Positions 55,091 to 63,876 of a stretch of 64,000 nucleotides of DNA are shown here, one piece after another; the stretch's first letter is position 1; each line of letters opens with the position of its first letter. The translations under genes and the position numbers were made by a program. This DNA is from Streptomyces sp. NBC_01244 (GTDB lineage: Bacteria > Actinomycetota > Actinomycetes > Streptomycetales > Streptomycetaceae), in the NCBI RefSeq assembly GCF_035987325.1, contig NZ_CP108488.1, positions 6,076,001 through 6,140,000 of the forward strand, written 5' to 3'. Below the pieces are notes generated by a model that worked only from the letters and a program-made list of their open reading frames with translations, searched no databases and was not told where the DNA came from.

Positions 55091-56023
55091 ATGGGGCGCT
55101 ATGTCGCACGACGACTGCTCCAGATGATCCCGGTCTTCTTCGGGACGACCCTGCTCATCTTTTTGATGGTGTACAGCCTGCCCGGCGATCCCGTGGCCGG
55201 ACTCTTCGGGGACAAGGGCACCGACCCCGCAACGCTGGCCGCCCTGCGTCACCAGCACGGTCTGGACCTGCCGCTCTGGCAGCAGTACTGGAACTACATC
55301 ACCGGCATCCTGTTCCACTTCGACTTCGGGTCCCAGATCCGCAGTGGACGTGAGATCACCGAAGTGGTCGGGGCTGCGTTCCCGGTCACCCTGCGCCTGG
55401 CCTTCCTGGCCTTCGCGATCGAGATCGTCCTGGGCCTGGCCCTCGGGATCGTCGCCGGCCTCAAGGCCGGCAAGTGGGCGGACAACCTGATCCTCGTCCT
55501 CACCCTGCTGATCATCTCGATGCCGGTCTTCGTCCTCGGCTTCATCGTCAAGTCGGTGTTCGCCTTCCAGCTCGGCTGGATCGAGCCGAACGTCAGCAAC
55601 GACGAGACCTGGGGCGAACTGCTCGCGCCGGCCATCGTGCTGGGCTCGCTCTCGCTCGCCTACGTGGCCCGCCTGACCCGCACCTCGATGGCCGAGAACC
55701 TGCGCGCGGACTACGTCCGCACCGCCGTGGCCAAGGGCCTGCCCAAGCGCCGCGTCATCGGTGTGCACCTCATGCGCAACTCGATGATCCCCGTCGTCAC
55801 GTTCCTCGGCACCGACATCGGCGCCCTGATGGGCGGTGCCCTCGTCACCGAAGGCATCTTCAACGTCCACGGCGTCGGCGGTCTGATCTACGAATCGGTC
55901 GTCCGCCGCGAAGGCCAGACCGTGGTCGGTGTCGTCACCGTCCTCGTCGTGGTCTACCTGATAGCCAGCCTGCTCGTCGACCTCCTCTACGCGGTCATGG
56001 ACCCGAGGATCCGGTATGCCTGA
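55091..56023 (+). CDS. Peptide ABC transporter permease, DppB/OppB type (operon 1)
   Basis: 310 residues. N-terminal MGRYVARRLLQMIPVFFGTT helix, six TM helices, and the EAA loop with RTAVAKGLPKRRVIGVHLMRNS contacting the ATPases. GGAGG 4 bases before ATG 55091; ATG 55088 is too close to it. The paralogue in operon 2 starts at the same MGRY. Overlaps the next gene by 8 bases. Confidence 0.93.
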   Translation: MGRYVARRLLQMIPVFFGTTLLIFLMVYSLPGDPVAGLFGDKGTDPATLAALRHQHGLDLPLWQQYWNYITGILFHFDFGSQIRSGREITEVVGAAFPVTLRLAFLAFAIEIVLGLALGIVAGLKAGKWADNLILVLTLLIISMPVFVLGFIVKSVFAFQLGWIEPNVSNDETWGELLAPAIVLGSLSLAYVARLTRTSMAENLRADYVRTAVAKGLPKRRVIGVHLMRNSMIPVVTFLGTDIGALMGGALVTEGIFNVHGVGGLIYESVVRREGQTVVGVVTVLVVVYLIASLLVDLLYAVMDPRIRYA

Positions 56024-56963
56024 TCTGACCAAGACCGACATCGTGGCGGCCGAGACCTCCGCGGCGCCCGGCGCCCCGGTGGAGCCGGTGAAGGCCGAGA
56101 AGGCCCGCAGCCTCTGGGGCGACGCCTGGGCCGACCTGCGTCGCAACCCGTACTTCGTCATTTCCTCGGCGCTGATCTTCGTACTCCTCGTGATCGCCGC
56201 CTTCCCGGGCTGGTTCACCAGCATCGACCCCACCAAGGGCGACCTGGTCCACCACTTCCTCGGCAAGCCGGAACTGAGCAAGGTCGGCTCTCCCGAGTGG
56301 CTCGGCTGGGACGGCCAGGGACGCAGCGTCTACGCGCGCCTCGTCTACGGCACCCGCGCCTCGGTCATCGTCGCGGTCTCCGTGACCGCGATCGTCACCG
56401 TGCTCGGCAGCATCACCGGCATGATCGCCGGCTACTTCGGCGGCGTGACCGACGCGATCATGTCGCGCATCACCGACATCTTCTTCGGCATCCCGTTCCT
56501 GCTCGGCGCGATGGTCGTCCTCCAGGCCTTCACCGACCGCACCGTGTGGACGGTCGTCTTCGCCCTGGCCTTCCTCGGCTGGACGCAGATCAACCGCGTC
56601 ATGCGCGGAGCGGTCATCACCGTGAAGCAGGCGGACTACGTGCACGCCGCCAAGGCGCTGGGCGCAGGCACCACCCGGATCCTGTTCCGGCACATCCTGC
56701 CGAACGCCATGGCTCCGGTGATCGTGGTCTCCACGATCGCGCTCGGCGGATACATCGCGGCGGAGGCCACCCTGTCCTACCTGGGTCTCGGCCTCGCCTC
56801 CCCGACCATCTCGTGGGGCGTGGACATCTCCGCCGGTGCTTCGCAGATCCGAGTGGCCCAGCACATCCTGCTGTACCCCTCGATCATGCTCAGCATCACC
56901 GTCCTCGCCTTCATCATGCTCGGCGAAGCGGTCCGCAACGCCCTCGACCCCAAGCTGCGCTGA
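56016..56963 (+). CDS. Peptide ABC transporter permease, DppC/OppC type (operon 1)
   Basis: 315 residues. A cytosolic N-terminal tail (about 30), then SLWGDAWADLRRNPYFVISS before TM1, six TM helices, and the EAA loop VKQADYVHAAKALGAGTTRI. Pairs with the upstream permease to form the channel. ATG 56016 overlaps the previous gene by 8 bases, a sign of coupling. Confidence 0.93.
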   Translation: MPDLTKTDIVAAETSAAPGAPVEPVKAEKARSLWGDAWADLRRNPYFVISSALIFVLLVIAAFPGWFTSIDPTKGDLVHHFLGKPELSKVGSPEWLGWDGQGRSVYARLVYGTRASVIVAVSVTAIVTVLGSITGMIAGYFGGVTDAIMSRITDIFFGIPFLLGAMVVLQAFTDRTVWTVVFALAFLGWTQINRVMRGAVITVKQADYVHAAKALGAGTTRILFRHILPNAMAPVIVVSTIALGGYIAAEATLSYLGLGLASPTISWGVDISAGASQIRVAQHILLYPSIMLSITVLAFIMLGEAVRNALDPKLR

Positions 56964-56974
56964 GGAGGGCGTAA

Positions 56975-58030
56975 GTGATCACCATGGACAACACCTCCAG
57001 CCTTCCCTCCCCGCGTGACGGGGACCCGCAGACGCCGCTCCTCGAGGTGCGCGACCTGCACGTCGAGTTCCACACCCGCGACGGTGTGGCCAAGGCAGTC
57101 AACGGCGTCAACTACAGCGTGAGCGCCGGCGAGACCCTCGCCGTGCTCGGCGAGTCCGGCTCCGGCAAGTCCGTGACGGCCCAGGCCATCATGGGCATCC
57201 TCGACATGCCCCCCGGCAAGATCCCGCAGGGAGAGATCCTCTTCCGCGGCCAGGACATGCTCAAGATGAGCTTCGAGGAGCGGCGCAAGCTGCGCGGCCG
57301 GAAGATCGCCATGATCTTCCAGGACGCCCTGTCCTCCCTGAACCCGGTGCTCACCGTCGGCTACCAGCTGGGCGAGATGTTCCGCGTCCACGAGGGCATG
57401 TCGAAGAAGGACGCCCGGGTCAAGGCCATCGAGCTGATGGAGAAGGTCAAGATCCCGGCGGCGAAGCAGCGGGTGGACGACTACCCGCACCACTTCTCCG
57501 GCGGTATGCGCCAGCGCATCATGATCGCCATGGCGATCGCGCTGGAGCCCGACCTGATCATCGCGGACGAGCCGACCACCGCCCTGGACGTCACCGTCCA
57601 GGCCCAGGTCATGGACCTCCTCGCGGAGCTCCAGCGCGAGCTCAACATGGGCCTGATCCTGATCACCCACGACCTCGGCGTGGTCGCCGACGTCGCGGAC
57701 AAGATCGCGGTCATGTACGCCGGCCGGATCGTCGAGACCTCCCCGGTCCACGAGATCTACAAGCGCCCGGCGCACCCCTACACGCGCGGCCTGCTGGACT
57801 CGATCCCGCGCCTGGACCAGAAGGGCCAGGAGCTCTTCGCGATCAAGGGCCTGCCGCCGAACCTGCTGCGCCTGCCCTCCGGCTGCTCGTTCAGCCCGCG
57901 CTGCGTCGCCGCGCAGGACGTCTGCCGGTCCGAGATCCCCGCCCTGCAGCCCGTCAGCGAGCAGGACGGCAGCGAGCTGGCCGGCCGTCACAGCGCCTGC
58001 CACTTCTGGAAGGAGCAGCTCCATGGCTGA
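56975..58030 (+). CDS. Peptide ABC transporter ATPase, DppD/OppD type (operon 1)
   Basis: 351 residues. Walker A GESGSGKS (59-66), Q-loop MIFQDALSSLNP, signature FSGGMRQR, Walker B LIIADEPT, switch His ITHDLG, and the C-terminal oligopeptide extension with PSGCSFSPRCVAAQDVC, a Cys motif that binds a [4Fe-4S] cluster in OppD-type proteins. GTG 56975 with GAGGAGGG 5 bases upstream; ATG 56984 is an alternative. Confidence 0.94.
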   Translation: MITMDNTSSLPSPRDGDPQTPLLEVRDLHVEFHTRDGVAKAVNGVNYSVSAGETLAVLGESGSGKSVTAQAIMGILDMPPGKIPQGEILFRGQDMLKMSFEERRKLRGRKIAMIFQDALSSLNPVLTVGYQLGEMFRVHEGMSKKDARVKAIELMEKVKIPAAKQRVDDYPHHFSGGMRQRIMIAMAIALEPDLIIADEPTTALDVTVQAQVMDLLAELQRELNMGLILITHDLGVVADVADKIAVMYAGRIVETSPVHEIYKRPAHPYTRGLLDSIPRLDQKGQELFAIKGLPPNLLRLPSGCSFSPRCVAAQDVCRSEIPALQPVSEQDGSELAGRHSACHFWKEQLHG

Positions 58031-59072
58031 GCTCACCAACGCCCCCGTGCGGGAGCCGATCCTCCAGGTCCGCGGCCTGGTCAAGCACTTCCCGCTGACC
58101 CAGGGAATCCTCTTCAAGAAGCAGGTCGGCGCCGTCAAGGCCGTCGACGGGATCTCCTTCGACCTGTACCAGGGCGAGACCCTGGGCATCGTCGGCGAGT
58201 CCGGCTGTGGCAAGTCCACCGTCGCCAAGCTGCTGATGAACCTGGAACGCGCCACCGCCGGCGAGGTCTTCTACAAGGGCCAGGACATCACCAAGCTGTC
58301 CGGCCGCGCCCTGAAGGCCGTGCGCCGCAACATCCAGATGGTGTTCCAGGACCCGTACACCTCGCTGAACCCGCGCATGACGGTCGGCGACATCATCGGC
58401 GAGACCTACGACATCCACCCCGAGGTGGCCCCCAAGGGCGACCGGCGCCGCAAGGTGCAGGAGCTCCTGGACGTCGTCGGTCTCAACCCGGAGTACATCA
58501 ACCGGTACCCGCACCAGTTCTCCGGCGGCCAGCGCCAGCGCATCGGCATCGCCCGCGGCCTCGCGCTCAACCCGGAGATCATCATCTGCGACGAGCCGGT
58601 CTCCGCGCTCGACGTATCGGTGCAGGCCCAGGTCATCAACCTGATGGAGAAGCTGCAGGAGGAGTTCAACCTCTCCTACATCTTCATCGCGCACGACCTG
58701 TCGATCGTCCGGCACATCTCGGACCGCGTCGGTGTCATGTACCTCGGCAAGATGGCCGAGATCGGCACCGACGAGCAGATCTACGAGCACCCGACCCACC
58801 CGTACACCCAGGCGCTGCTCTCCGCGGTGCCGGTGCCGGACCCGGCCGCCCGCGAGGGCCGCGAGCGGATCATCCTCACCGGTGACGTCCCCTCGCCGGC
58901 CAACCCGCCGTCGGGCTGCCGCTTCCGCACCCGCTGCTGGAAGGCCGAGGAGAAGTGCTCCGTCGAGGAGCCGCTGCTCGCCATCCCGGAGCGCTTCCAG
59001 GGCGTCAAGTCGCTGGCCGCGCACGAGTCGGCCTGCCACTTCGCGGAGGAGAAGGCCGTCCTGGCCGTCTGA
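58023..59072 (+). CDS. Peptide ABC transporter ATPase, DppF/OppF type (operon 1)
   Basis: 349 residues. KHFPLTQGILFKKQVGAVKAVDG opens the OppF class. Walker A GESGCGKST (58-66), MVFQDPYTSLNP, FSGGQRQR, IICDEPVSALD and IAHDLS follow, then the C-terminal PSGCRFRTRCWKAEEKC cysteine motif. ATG 58023 overlaps the previous gene by 8 bases. Last gene of operon 1, followed by a terminator. Confidence 0.94.
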   Translation: MAELTNAPVREPILQVRGLVKHFPLTQGILFKKQVGAVKAVDGISFDLYQGETLGIVGESGCGKSTVAKLLMNLERATAGEVFYKGQDITKLSGRALKAVRRNIQMVFQDPYTSLNPRMTVGDIIGETYDIHPEVAPKGDRRRKVQELLDVVGLNPEYINRYPHQFSGGQRQRIGIARGLALNPEIIICDEPVSALDVSVQAQVINLMEKLQEEFNLSYIFIAHDLSIVRHISDRVGVMYLGKMAEIGTDEQIYEHPTHPYTQALLSAVPVPDPAAREGRERIILTGDVPSPANPPSGCRFRTRCWKAEEKCSVEEPLLAIPERFQGVKSLAAHESACHFAEEKAVLAV

Positions 59073-59094
59073 CCTCCCGTAGCGACACCACAGG

Positions 59095-59128
59095 GCGCCC
59101 GTCACCGGATCTCTCCGGCGGCGGGCGC
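59095..59128 (+). terminator. Terminator after operon 1
   Basis: 15-bp stem with one T-G pair and one mismatch (59095-59109 with 59114-59128), loop TCTC, 22 bases after the ATPase stop. Confidence 0.75.
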
Positions 59129-59201
59129 TCCGTCGTTCGCGCAAGCGCCGCGCACGGAAAGCCGGTTGCGGGCCCGCCCCGGCGGGTCCGACAGTGATCT
59201 G

Positions 59202-60137
59202 ATGACCGACATGCTGACCGTACGCCCCGCCGGGCCCGGAGACGCCGAGGACATCTGCGCTCTCCTCAACGCCATCGACCTGCTGGAGATCGGCCGCCCG
59301 GAAACCGACCTCGGCGCCGTCGAAGCCGATCTGCACCATCCCGACGTCGACCTGGCGAAGGACTCCTGGCTCGCCTTCGAAGGCGGCCGGCTCCTCGCCT
59401 ACGCCCTGGTGTGGGCCGACTCCGGCCCCGGCCGCGTCGACTCCGAGCACTACGTCCTGCCGGGACGCGGCGCGGCCGCCGTCCGGCTGCTGGACCTGAT
59501 GGAGGTACGGGCCCGCGAGCTGGCCGCCGGCGCCTCGGACGCGGTCCTGCGACTCCAGCTCAACGCCCGCCCGACCCTCGACGTCGGCCTGCTGTCCGGC
59601 CGCGGCTATCGCACGGTGCGCCGCTACCAGGTGATGACCCGTGCACTGGACCCGGCCGACCCGCCCCCGTCCCCTCCCGCAGGGCTCACCCTTCGCCCCT
59701 GCGACGGTGACGAGAGCGAGCGACGCCGCGCCCACGCCCTGATCGAGCAGACCTTCGCCGCGCACTTCGGGCACGTGGACCGCCCGTACGAGCCCTGGCT
59801 CGACCACATCGACGGCCGGGGCCTGGACTGGTCGCTCGTGTGGATCGCCGCGCTGCCCGGGGAAGGCGACGTAGGCGTCCTGCTGACCCGGGACGACCGC
59901 ACCAGCATGGGATGGTTCAGCCACATCGGCGTCGCCGAGGCCGTGCGCGGCCGGGGCGTCGGAGGCTTCCTGCTGCGCCACGGCTTCGCCGCCTACGCTG
60001 CCCGCGGCCGCACCGCCGTGGGCCTCGGCGTGGACACGGCCAACGAGACCGGCGCGCTCGCGCTGTACGAGGCGCACGGCATGACGATGCACTACGCGGT
60101 GAACACCTGGCAGCTCGCTTTGCACTCGCAGGGGTGA
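59202..60137 (+). CDS. GNAT N-acetyltransferase, tandem two-domain type
   Basis: 311 residues. Two GNAT domains: the N-terminal (about 5-155) has degenerate acetyl-CoA motifs, and the C-terminal (about 165-305) has WFSHIGVAEAVRGRGVGGFLLR (pyrophosphate-binding RGxG) and VDTANETGALALYEAHGM. Substrate unknown. ATG 59202 is chosen with ATG 59211 as an alternative; neither has a good ribosome-binding site, suggesting a leaderless message. It separates the two peptide operons and may act on their substrates, which is speculative. Confidence 0.87.
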   Translation: MTDMLTVRPAGPGDAEDICALLNAIDLLEIGRPETDLGAVEADLHHPDVDLAKDSWLAFEGGRLLAYALVWADSGPGRVDSEHYVLPGRGAAAVRLLDLMEVRARELAAGASDAVLRLQLNARPTLDVGLLSGRGYRTVRRYQVMTRALDPADPPPSPPAGLTLRPCDGDESERRRAHALIEQTFAAHFGHVDRPYEPWLDHIDGRGLDWSLVWIAALPGEGDVGVLLTRDDRTSMGWFSHIGVAEAVRGRGVGGFLLRHGFAAYAARGRTAVGLGVDTANETGALALYEAHGMTMHYAVNTWQLALHSQG

Positions 60138-60185
60138 CAGGCGGGCGGCGCGAGGGTGCAATCGGTCCAACGAGGAGTGTGCCTG

Positions 60186-60199
60186 ACCCCACATGGGGT
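60186..60199. promoter_or_regulatory. Palindrome upstream of the second peptide operon
   Basis: ACCCCA-CA-TGGGGT, 6-bp perfect arms, 47 bases before the binding-protein start and 49 bases after the GNAT stop. Flanking TGA/TGACA extends partial symmetry. Could be an operator or short terminator. TAGGAGG follows before ATG 60246. Confidence 0.4.
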
Positions 60200-60245
60200 G
60201 ACATTGGGCCCTAAGTGAGTCTTGGGATCCAGTAGGAGGCACTCC

Positions 60246-61874
60246 ATGCGCGGAGCCACCCACGCCAAGTGGGCCGCATGTGCGGCGGCCGTCGCCCTCG
60301 CGGCGACCGCCTGCGGCGGCGGAAGCGACAGCGGCGGAGGCGGCGCGGAGGGCATCGTCAGCTCCTCGTGGGGCGACCCGCAGAACCCGCTGGAGCCCGC
60401 CAACACCAACGAGGTCCAAGGCGGCAAGGTCCTCGACATGATCTTCCGGGGGCTCAAGCGGTACGACCCCGAGACCGGTGAGGCGAAGAACTTCCTCGCC
60501 GAGAAGATCGAGACCACCGACAGCCAGAACTTCACGATCACGCTGAAGGACGGCTGGAAGTTCAGCAACGACGAGCCGGTCACCGCGCAGTCCTTCGTGG
60601 ACGCCTGGAACTACGGCGCGGACGTCACCAAGAAGCAGAACAACTCGCCCTTCTTCTCCGACATCGTCGGCTACGCGGACGTCCACCCCGAGAAGGGCGA
60701 CCCCAAGACCAAGACCATGTCCGGCCTGGTCGTCAAGGACCCCAAGACCTTCACGGTCGCCCTCAAGGAGAAGTTCTCCACCTGGCCCGAGACCCTCGGC
60801 TACCAGGCGTTCTCCCCCCTGCCCAAGGCCTTCTTCACCGACCACGAGGCCTGGCTGAAGAAGCCCGTCGGCAACGGCCCCTACACGGTGGACTCGTACA
60901 CCAAGGGCACCGGCATGAAGCTGCGCAAGTGGGACGCCTACACGGGGGAGGACAAGGCGGTGAACGGCGGAGTGGACCTGAAGGTCTACACCGACAACAA
61001 CACCGCCTACACCGACCTGATCTCCGGCAACCTCGACCTGGTCGACGACGTCCCGGCGCAGCAGCTCAAGAACGTCGCGAACGACCTCGGCGACCGCTAC
61101 ATCAACCAGCCGGCCCTCATCATCCAGACCCTCACCTTCCCGCTGTACGACCCGCAGTGGAGCAAGGAGGGCATGGACAAGGTCCGCCGCGGCATCTCGA
61201 TGGCGATCAACCGCGACGAGATCACCAAGCAGATCTTCCGCGAGACCCGCACCCCGGCCAAGGACTGGACCTCCCCGGCCCTCGGCGACAAGGGCGGATT
61301 CTCCGCCACCGCCTGCGGCGAGGCCTGCTCCTTCAACCCCACCGAGGCCAAGAAGCTCATCCAGGAGGGCGGCGGCCTGCCCGGCGGCAAGGTCTCGCTG
61401 ACCTCCAACGTGGACACCGGCTCGCACCGCGAGTGGATGGACGCCGTCTGCAACAGCATCAACAACGCGCTCGGCGAGGGCCCGGTCTGCACGGTCAACC
61501 CGATCGGCACCTTCGCCGACTTCCGCAACCAGCAGAGCAGCTTCAAGCTGACCGGCCCGTTCCGCTCCGGCTGGCAGGCCGACTACCCCCTGATCCAGAA
61601 CTTCCTGGAGCCGCTCTACTACACCGGCGCGTCCTCCAACTACGGCAAGTTCAGCAACCCGGAGTTCGACAAGCTCGTCGACGCCGCGAACCGCGAGAGC
61701 GACGCCGCCAAGGCGACCGGCCTCTTCAAGGACGCCGAGAAGATCCTCGCCGAGCAGATGCCGTCCATCCCGCTCTGGTACCAGAACGGCAGCGCGGGCT
61801 ACGGAGAGCGCGTCTCGGACGTGAAGCTCAACCAGTTCAGCGTCCCGGTGTACGACCAGATCAAGGTCAGCTGA
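60246..61874 (+). CDS. Oligopeptide-binding lipoprotein, OppA type (operon 2)
   Basis: 542 residues, paralogous to the binding protein of operon 1 (same MRGA-x-x-AKW start, VALAATACGGG lipobox, PSIPLWYQNGSAGYGERV end). Core motifs are SSWGDPQNPLEPANTNEV, FTITLKDGWKFSNDEPVTA, GNGPYTVDSYTKGTGMKL and GISMAINRDEITK. Cysteine pairs TACGEACSF and AVC/PVCTV are present that operon 1 has only in part. AGGAGG 8 bases before ATG 60246. The gap to the permease is only 30 bases and has no hairpin. Confidence 0.9.
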   Translation: MRGATHAKWAACAAAVALAATACGGGSDSGGGGAEGIVSSSWGDPQNPLEPANTNEVQGGKVLDMIFRGLKRYDPETGEAKNFLAEKIETTDSQNFTITLKDGWKFSNDEPVTAQSFVDAWNYGADVTKKQNNSPFFSDIVGYADVHPEKGDPKTKTMSGLVVKDPKTFTVALKEKFSTWPETLGYQAFSPLPKAFFTDHEAWLKKPVGNGPYTVDSYTKGTGMKLRKWDAYTGEDKAVNGGVDLKVYTDNNTAYTDLISGNLDLVDDVPAQQLKNVANDLGDRYINQPALIIQTLTFPLYDPQWSKEGMDKVRRGISMAINRDEITKQIFRETRTPAKDWTSPALGDKGGFSATACGEACSFNPTEAKKLIQEGGGLPGGKVSLTSNVDTGSHREWMDAVCNSINNALGEGPVCTVNPIGTFADFRNQQSSFKLTGPFRSGWQADYPLIQNFLEPLYYTGASSNYGKFSNPEFDKLVDAANRESDAAKATGLFKDAEKILAEQMPSIPLWYQNGSAGYGERVSDVKLNQFSVPVYDQIKVS

Positions 61875-61904
61875 CCCGCCTTCGGATCGAACCTGGAGCA
61901 GTCC

Positions 61905-62828
61905 ATGGGACGTTATGTGATCCGGCGACTGCTCCAGATGATCCCCGTGTTCATCGGCAGCACGTTCCTGATCTTCTTCATGGTGTATGCACTCGGTGAC
62001 CCGGTCGCCGCCCTCTTCGGAGACAAGGCCCCCGACCCTGCCACCGCCGCACGCATCCGCAAGGACCTCTACCTCGACCAGCCCCTGTGGAAGCAGTACC
62101 TCCACTACATGGGCCAGATCTTCCAGGGCGACTTCGGCACCGCCTTCAACGGCCAGAAGGTCACCGAACTCATGGCCTCGGCCTTCCCGGTGACCCTGCG
62201 CCTGACCATCGTCGCGATCGCCATCGAGATCGTCGTCGGCATCACCCTCGGCGTGATCAGCGGCCTCAAGCGCGGCAAGTCCATCGACAGCGGCGTGCTG
62301 GTGCTCACCCTCGTCGTCATCTCGGTGCCCACCTTCGTGACGGGCTACCTCCTCCAGTACGTCTTCGGCGTCAAATGGGGCTGGGTGCGGCCCACCGTCT
62401 CCCCGGACGCCCCCTTCAGCGAGCTGATCCTGCCCGGCATCGTGCTCGCACTGGTCTCCCTCGCCTACGTCACCCGCCTCACCCGGACCTCCATCGCCGA
62501 GAACGTCAAGGCCGACTACGTCCGCACCGCCGTGGCCAAGGGCCTGCCCAGACGCCGGGTCATCACCCGCCACCTGCTGCGCAACTCGCTGATCCCCGTG
62601 GTCACCTTCATCGGCACCGACATCGGCGCCCTCATGGGCGGAGCCATCGTCACCGAGCGGATCTTCAACATCCACGGCGTCGGCTACCAGCTCTACCAGG
62701 GCATCCTGCGCAACAACTCCCCGACGGTGGTCGGCTTCGTGACCATCCTCGTGATCGTCTTCCTGCTGGCGAACCTGCTCGTCGACCTGCTCTACGCGGT
62801 CCTGGACCCGAGGATCCGTTATGCCTGA
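61905..62828 (+). CDS. Peptide ABC transporter permease, DppB/OppB type (operon 2)
   Basis: 307 residues, close paralogue of the operon 1 permease (MGRYVIRRLLQMIPVFIGST; EAA loop RTAVAKGLPRRRVITRHLLRNS). Six TM helices. ATG 61905 with TGGAG upstream. Overlaps the next gene by 8 bases, as in operon 1. Confidence 0.93.
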   Translation: MGRYVIRRLLQMIPVFIGSTFLIFFMVYALGDPVAALFGDKAPDPATAARIRKDLYLDQPLWKQYLHYMGQIFQGDFGTAFNGQKVTELMASAFPVTLRLTIVAIAIEIVVGITLGVISGLKRGKSIDSGVLVLTLVVISVPTFVTGYLLQYVFGVKWGWVRPTVSPDAPFSELILPGIVLALVSLAYVTRLTRTSIAENVKADYVRTAVAKGLPRRRVITRHLLRNSLIPVVTFIGTDIGALMGGAIVTERIFNIHGVGYQLYQGILRNNSPTVVGFVTILVIVFLLANLLVDLLYAVLDPRIRYA

Positions 62829-63864
62829 GCCCGATCCCGAGCGCGCCGCCTACGACCCGCTGGGACCCGGCCCCCACGAGTCCATCGCCCCCACCGGCCA
62901 GGGCGGGGCCATGGATCTCGCCCTGGAAGAGGGGGAGTCCCTGGAGAAGGAACTCGGGGCAGGCCCGGCAGGCCCCGCAGGCCCCCAGGAGCTGCATCCA
63001 TCAGCCGCCTCCGGCGGACGGGCCCGCTCCCTGTGGTCCGACGCCTGGCACCAGCTGCGCCGCAACCCCGTCTTCCTCGTCTCCACCCTGCTGATCCTCT
63101 TCCTCGTGGTCATCTCCATCTGGCCCCAGCTCATCGCGAGCGGCGACCCGCTCCAGTGCGACCTGTCGAAATCGCAGCAGGGCTCCTCCCCGGGCCACCC
63201 CTTCGGCTACGACACCCAGGGCTGCGACGTGTACACCCGGACCGTCTACGGGGCCCGTGCCTCCATCACCGTCGGCATCTGCGCCACACTCGGCGCCGCC
63301 CTCCTCGGCTCCGCGCTCGGCGGGCTCGCCGGGTTCTTCGGCGGCTGGGGCGACGCGCTGCTCTCCCGGGTCGCCGACATCTTCTTCGGCATCCCCGTGG
63401 TCCTCGGCGGCCTGGTCTTCCTGTCCGTGGTCACCAGCACCACCGTCTGGCCCGTCGTCGGCTTCATCGTGCTGCTCGGCTGGCCCCAGCTGGCCCGCAT
63501 CGCCCGCGGCTCGGTCATCACCGCCAAACAGAACGACTACGTCCAGGCCGCGCGGGCGCTCGGCGCCGGCAACGGCCGGATGCTGCTGCGGCACGTGGCG
63601 CCCAACGCCATCGCGCCCGTCATCGTCGTCGCCACCATCGCGCTCGGCACCTACATCGCGCTGGAAGCCACCCTGTCCTTCCTCGGCGTGGGCCTGCGCC
63701 CGCCCACGGTCTCCTGGGGCATCGACATCTCCAACGCCGCCTCACAGATCCGCAACGCCCCGCACATGCTGCTCTACCCGGCGGGCGCGCTCAGCGTGAC
63801 CGTGCTCGCGTTCATCATGCTCGGCGACGCGGTGCGCGACGCCCTCGACCCCAAGCTGCGCTGA
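62821..63864 (+). CDS. Peptide ABC transporter permease, DppC/OppC type (operon 2)
   Basis: 347 residues. The N-terminal cytosolic tail is about 60 residues, Gly/Ala/Pro/Glu-rich and longer than in operon 1, before SLWSDAWHQLRRNPVFLVST. Six TM helices, EAA loop AKQNDYVQAARALGAGNGRM. ATG 62821. Confidence 0.93.
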   Translation: MPEPDPERAAYDPLGPGPHESIAPTGQGGAMDLALEEGESLEKELGAGPAGPAGPQELHPSAASGGRARSLWSDAWHQLRRNPVFLVSTLLILFLVVISIWPQLIASGDPLQCDLSKSQQGSSPGHPFGYDTQGCDVYTRTVYGARASITVGICATLGAALLGSALGGLAGFFGGWGDALLSRVADIFFGIPVVLGGLVFLSVVTSTTVWPVVGFIVLLGWPQLARIARGSVITAKQNDYVQAARALGAGNGRMLLRHVAPNAIAPVIVVATIALGTYIALEATLSFLGVGLRPPTVSWGIDISNAASQIRNAPHMLLYPAGALSVTVLAFIMLGDAVRDALDPKLR

Positions 63865-63876
63865 GGAGCCCCGCAC

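Noticed and set aside
57954..62675. Minus-strand open frame of over 1500 codons through both peptide operons
   Set aside because: Shadow of the plus-strand ABC genes; the translation is a Val/Asp/Leu/Glu/Gly-biased mixture without motifs.
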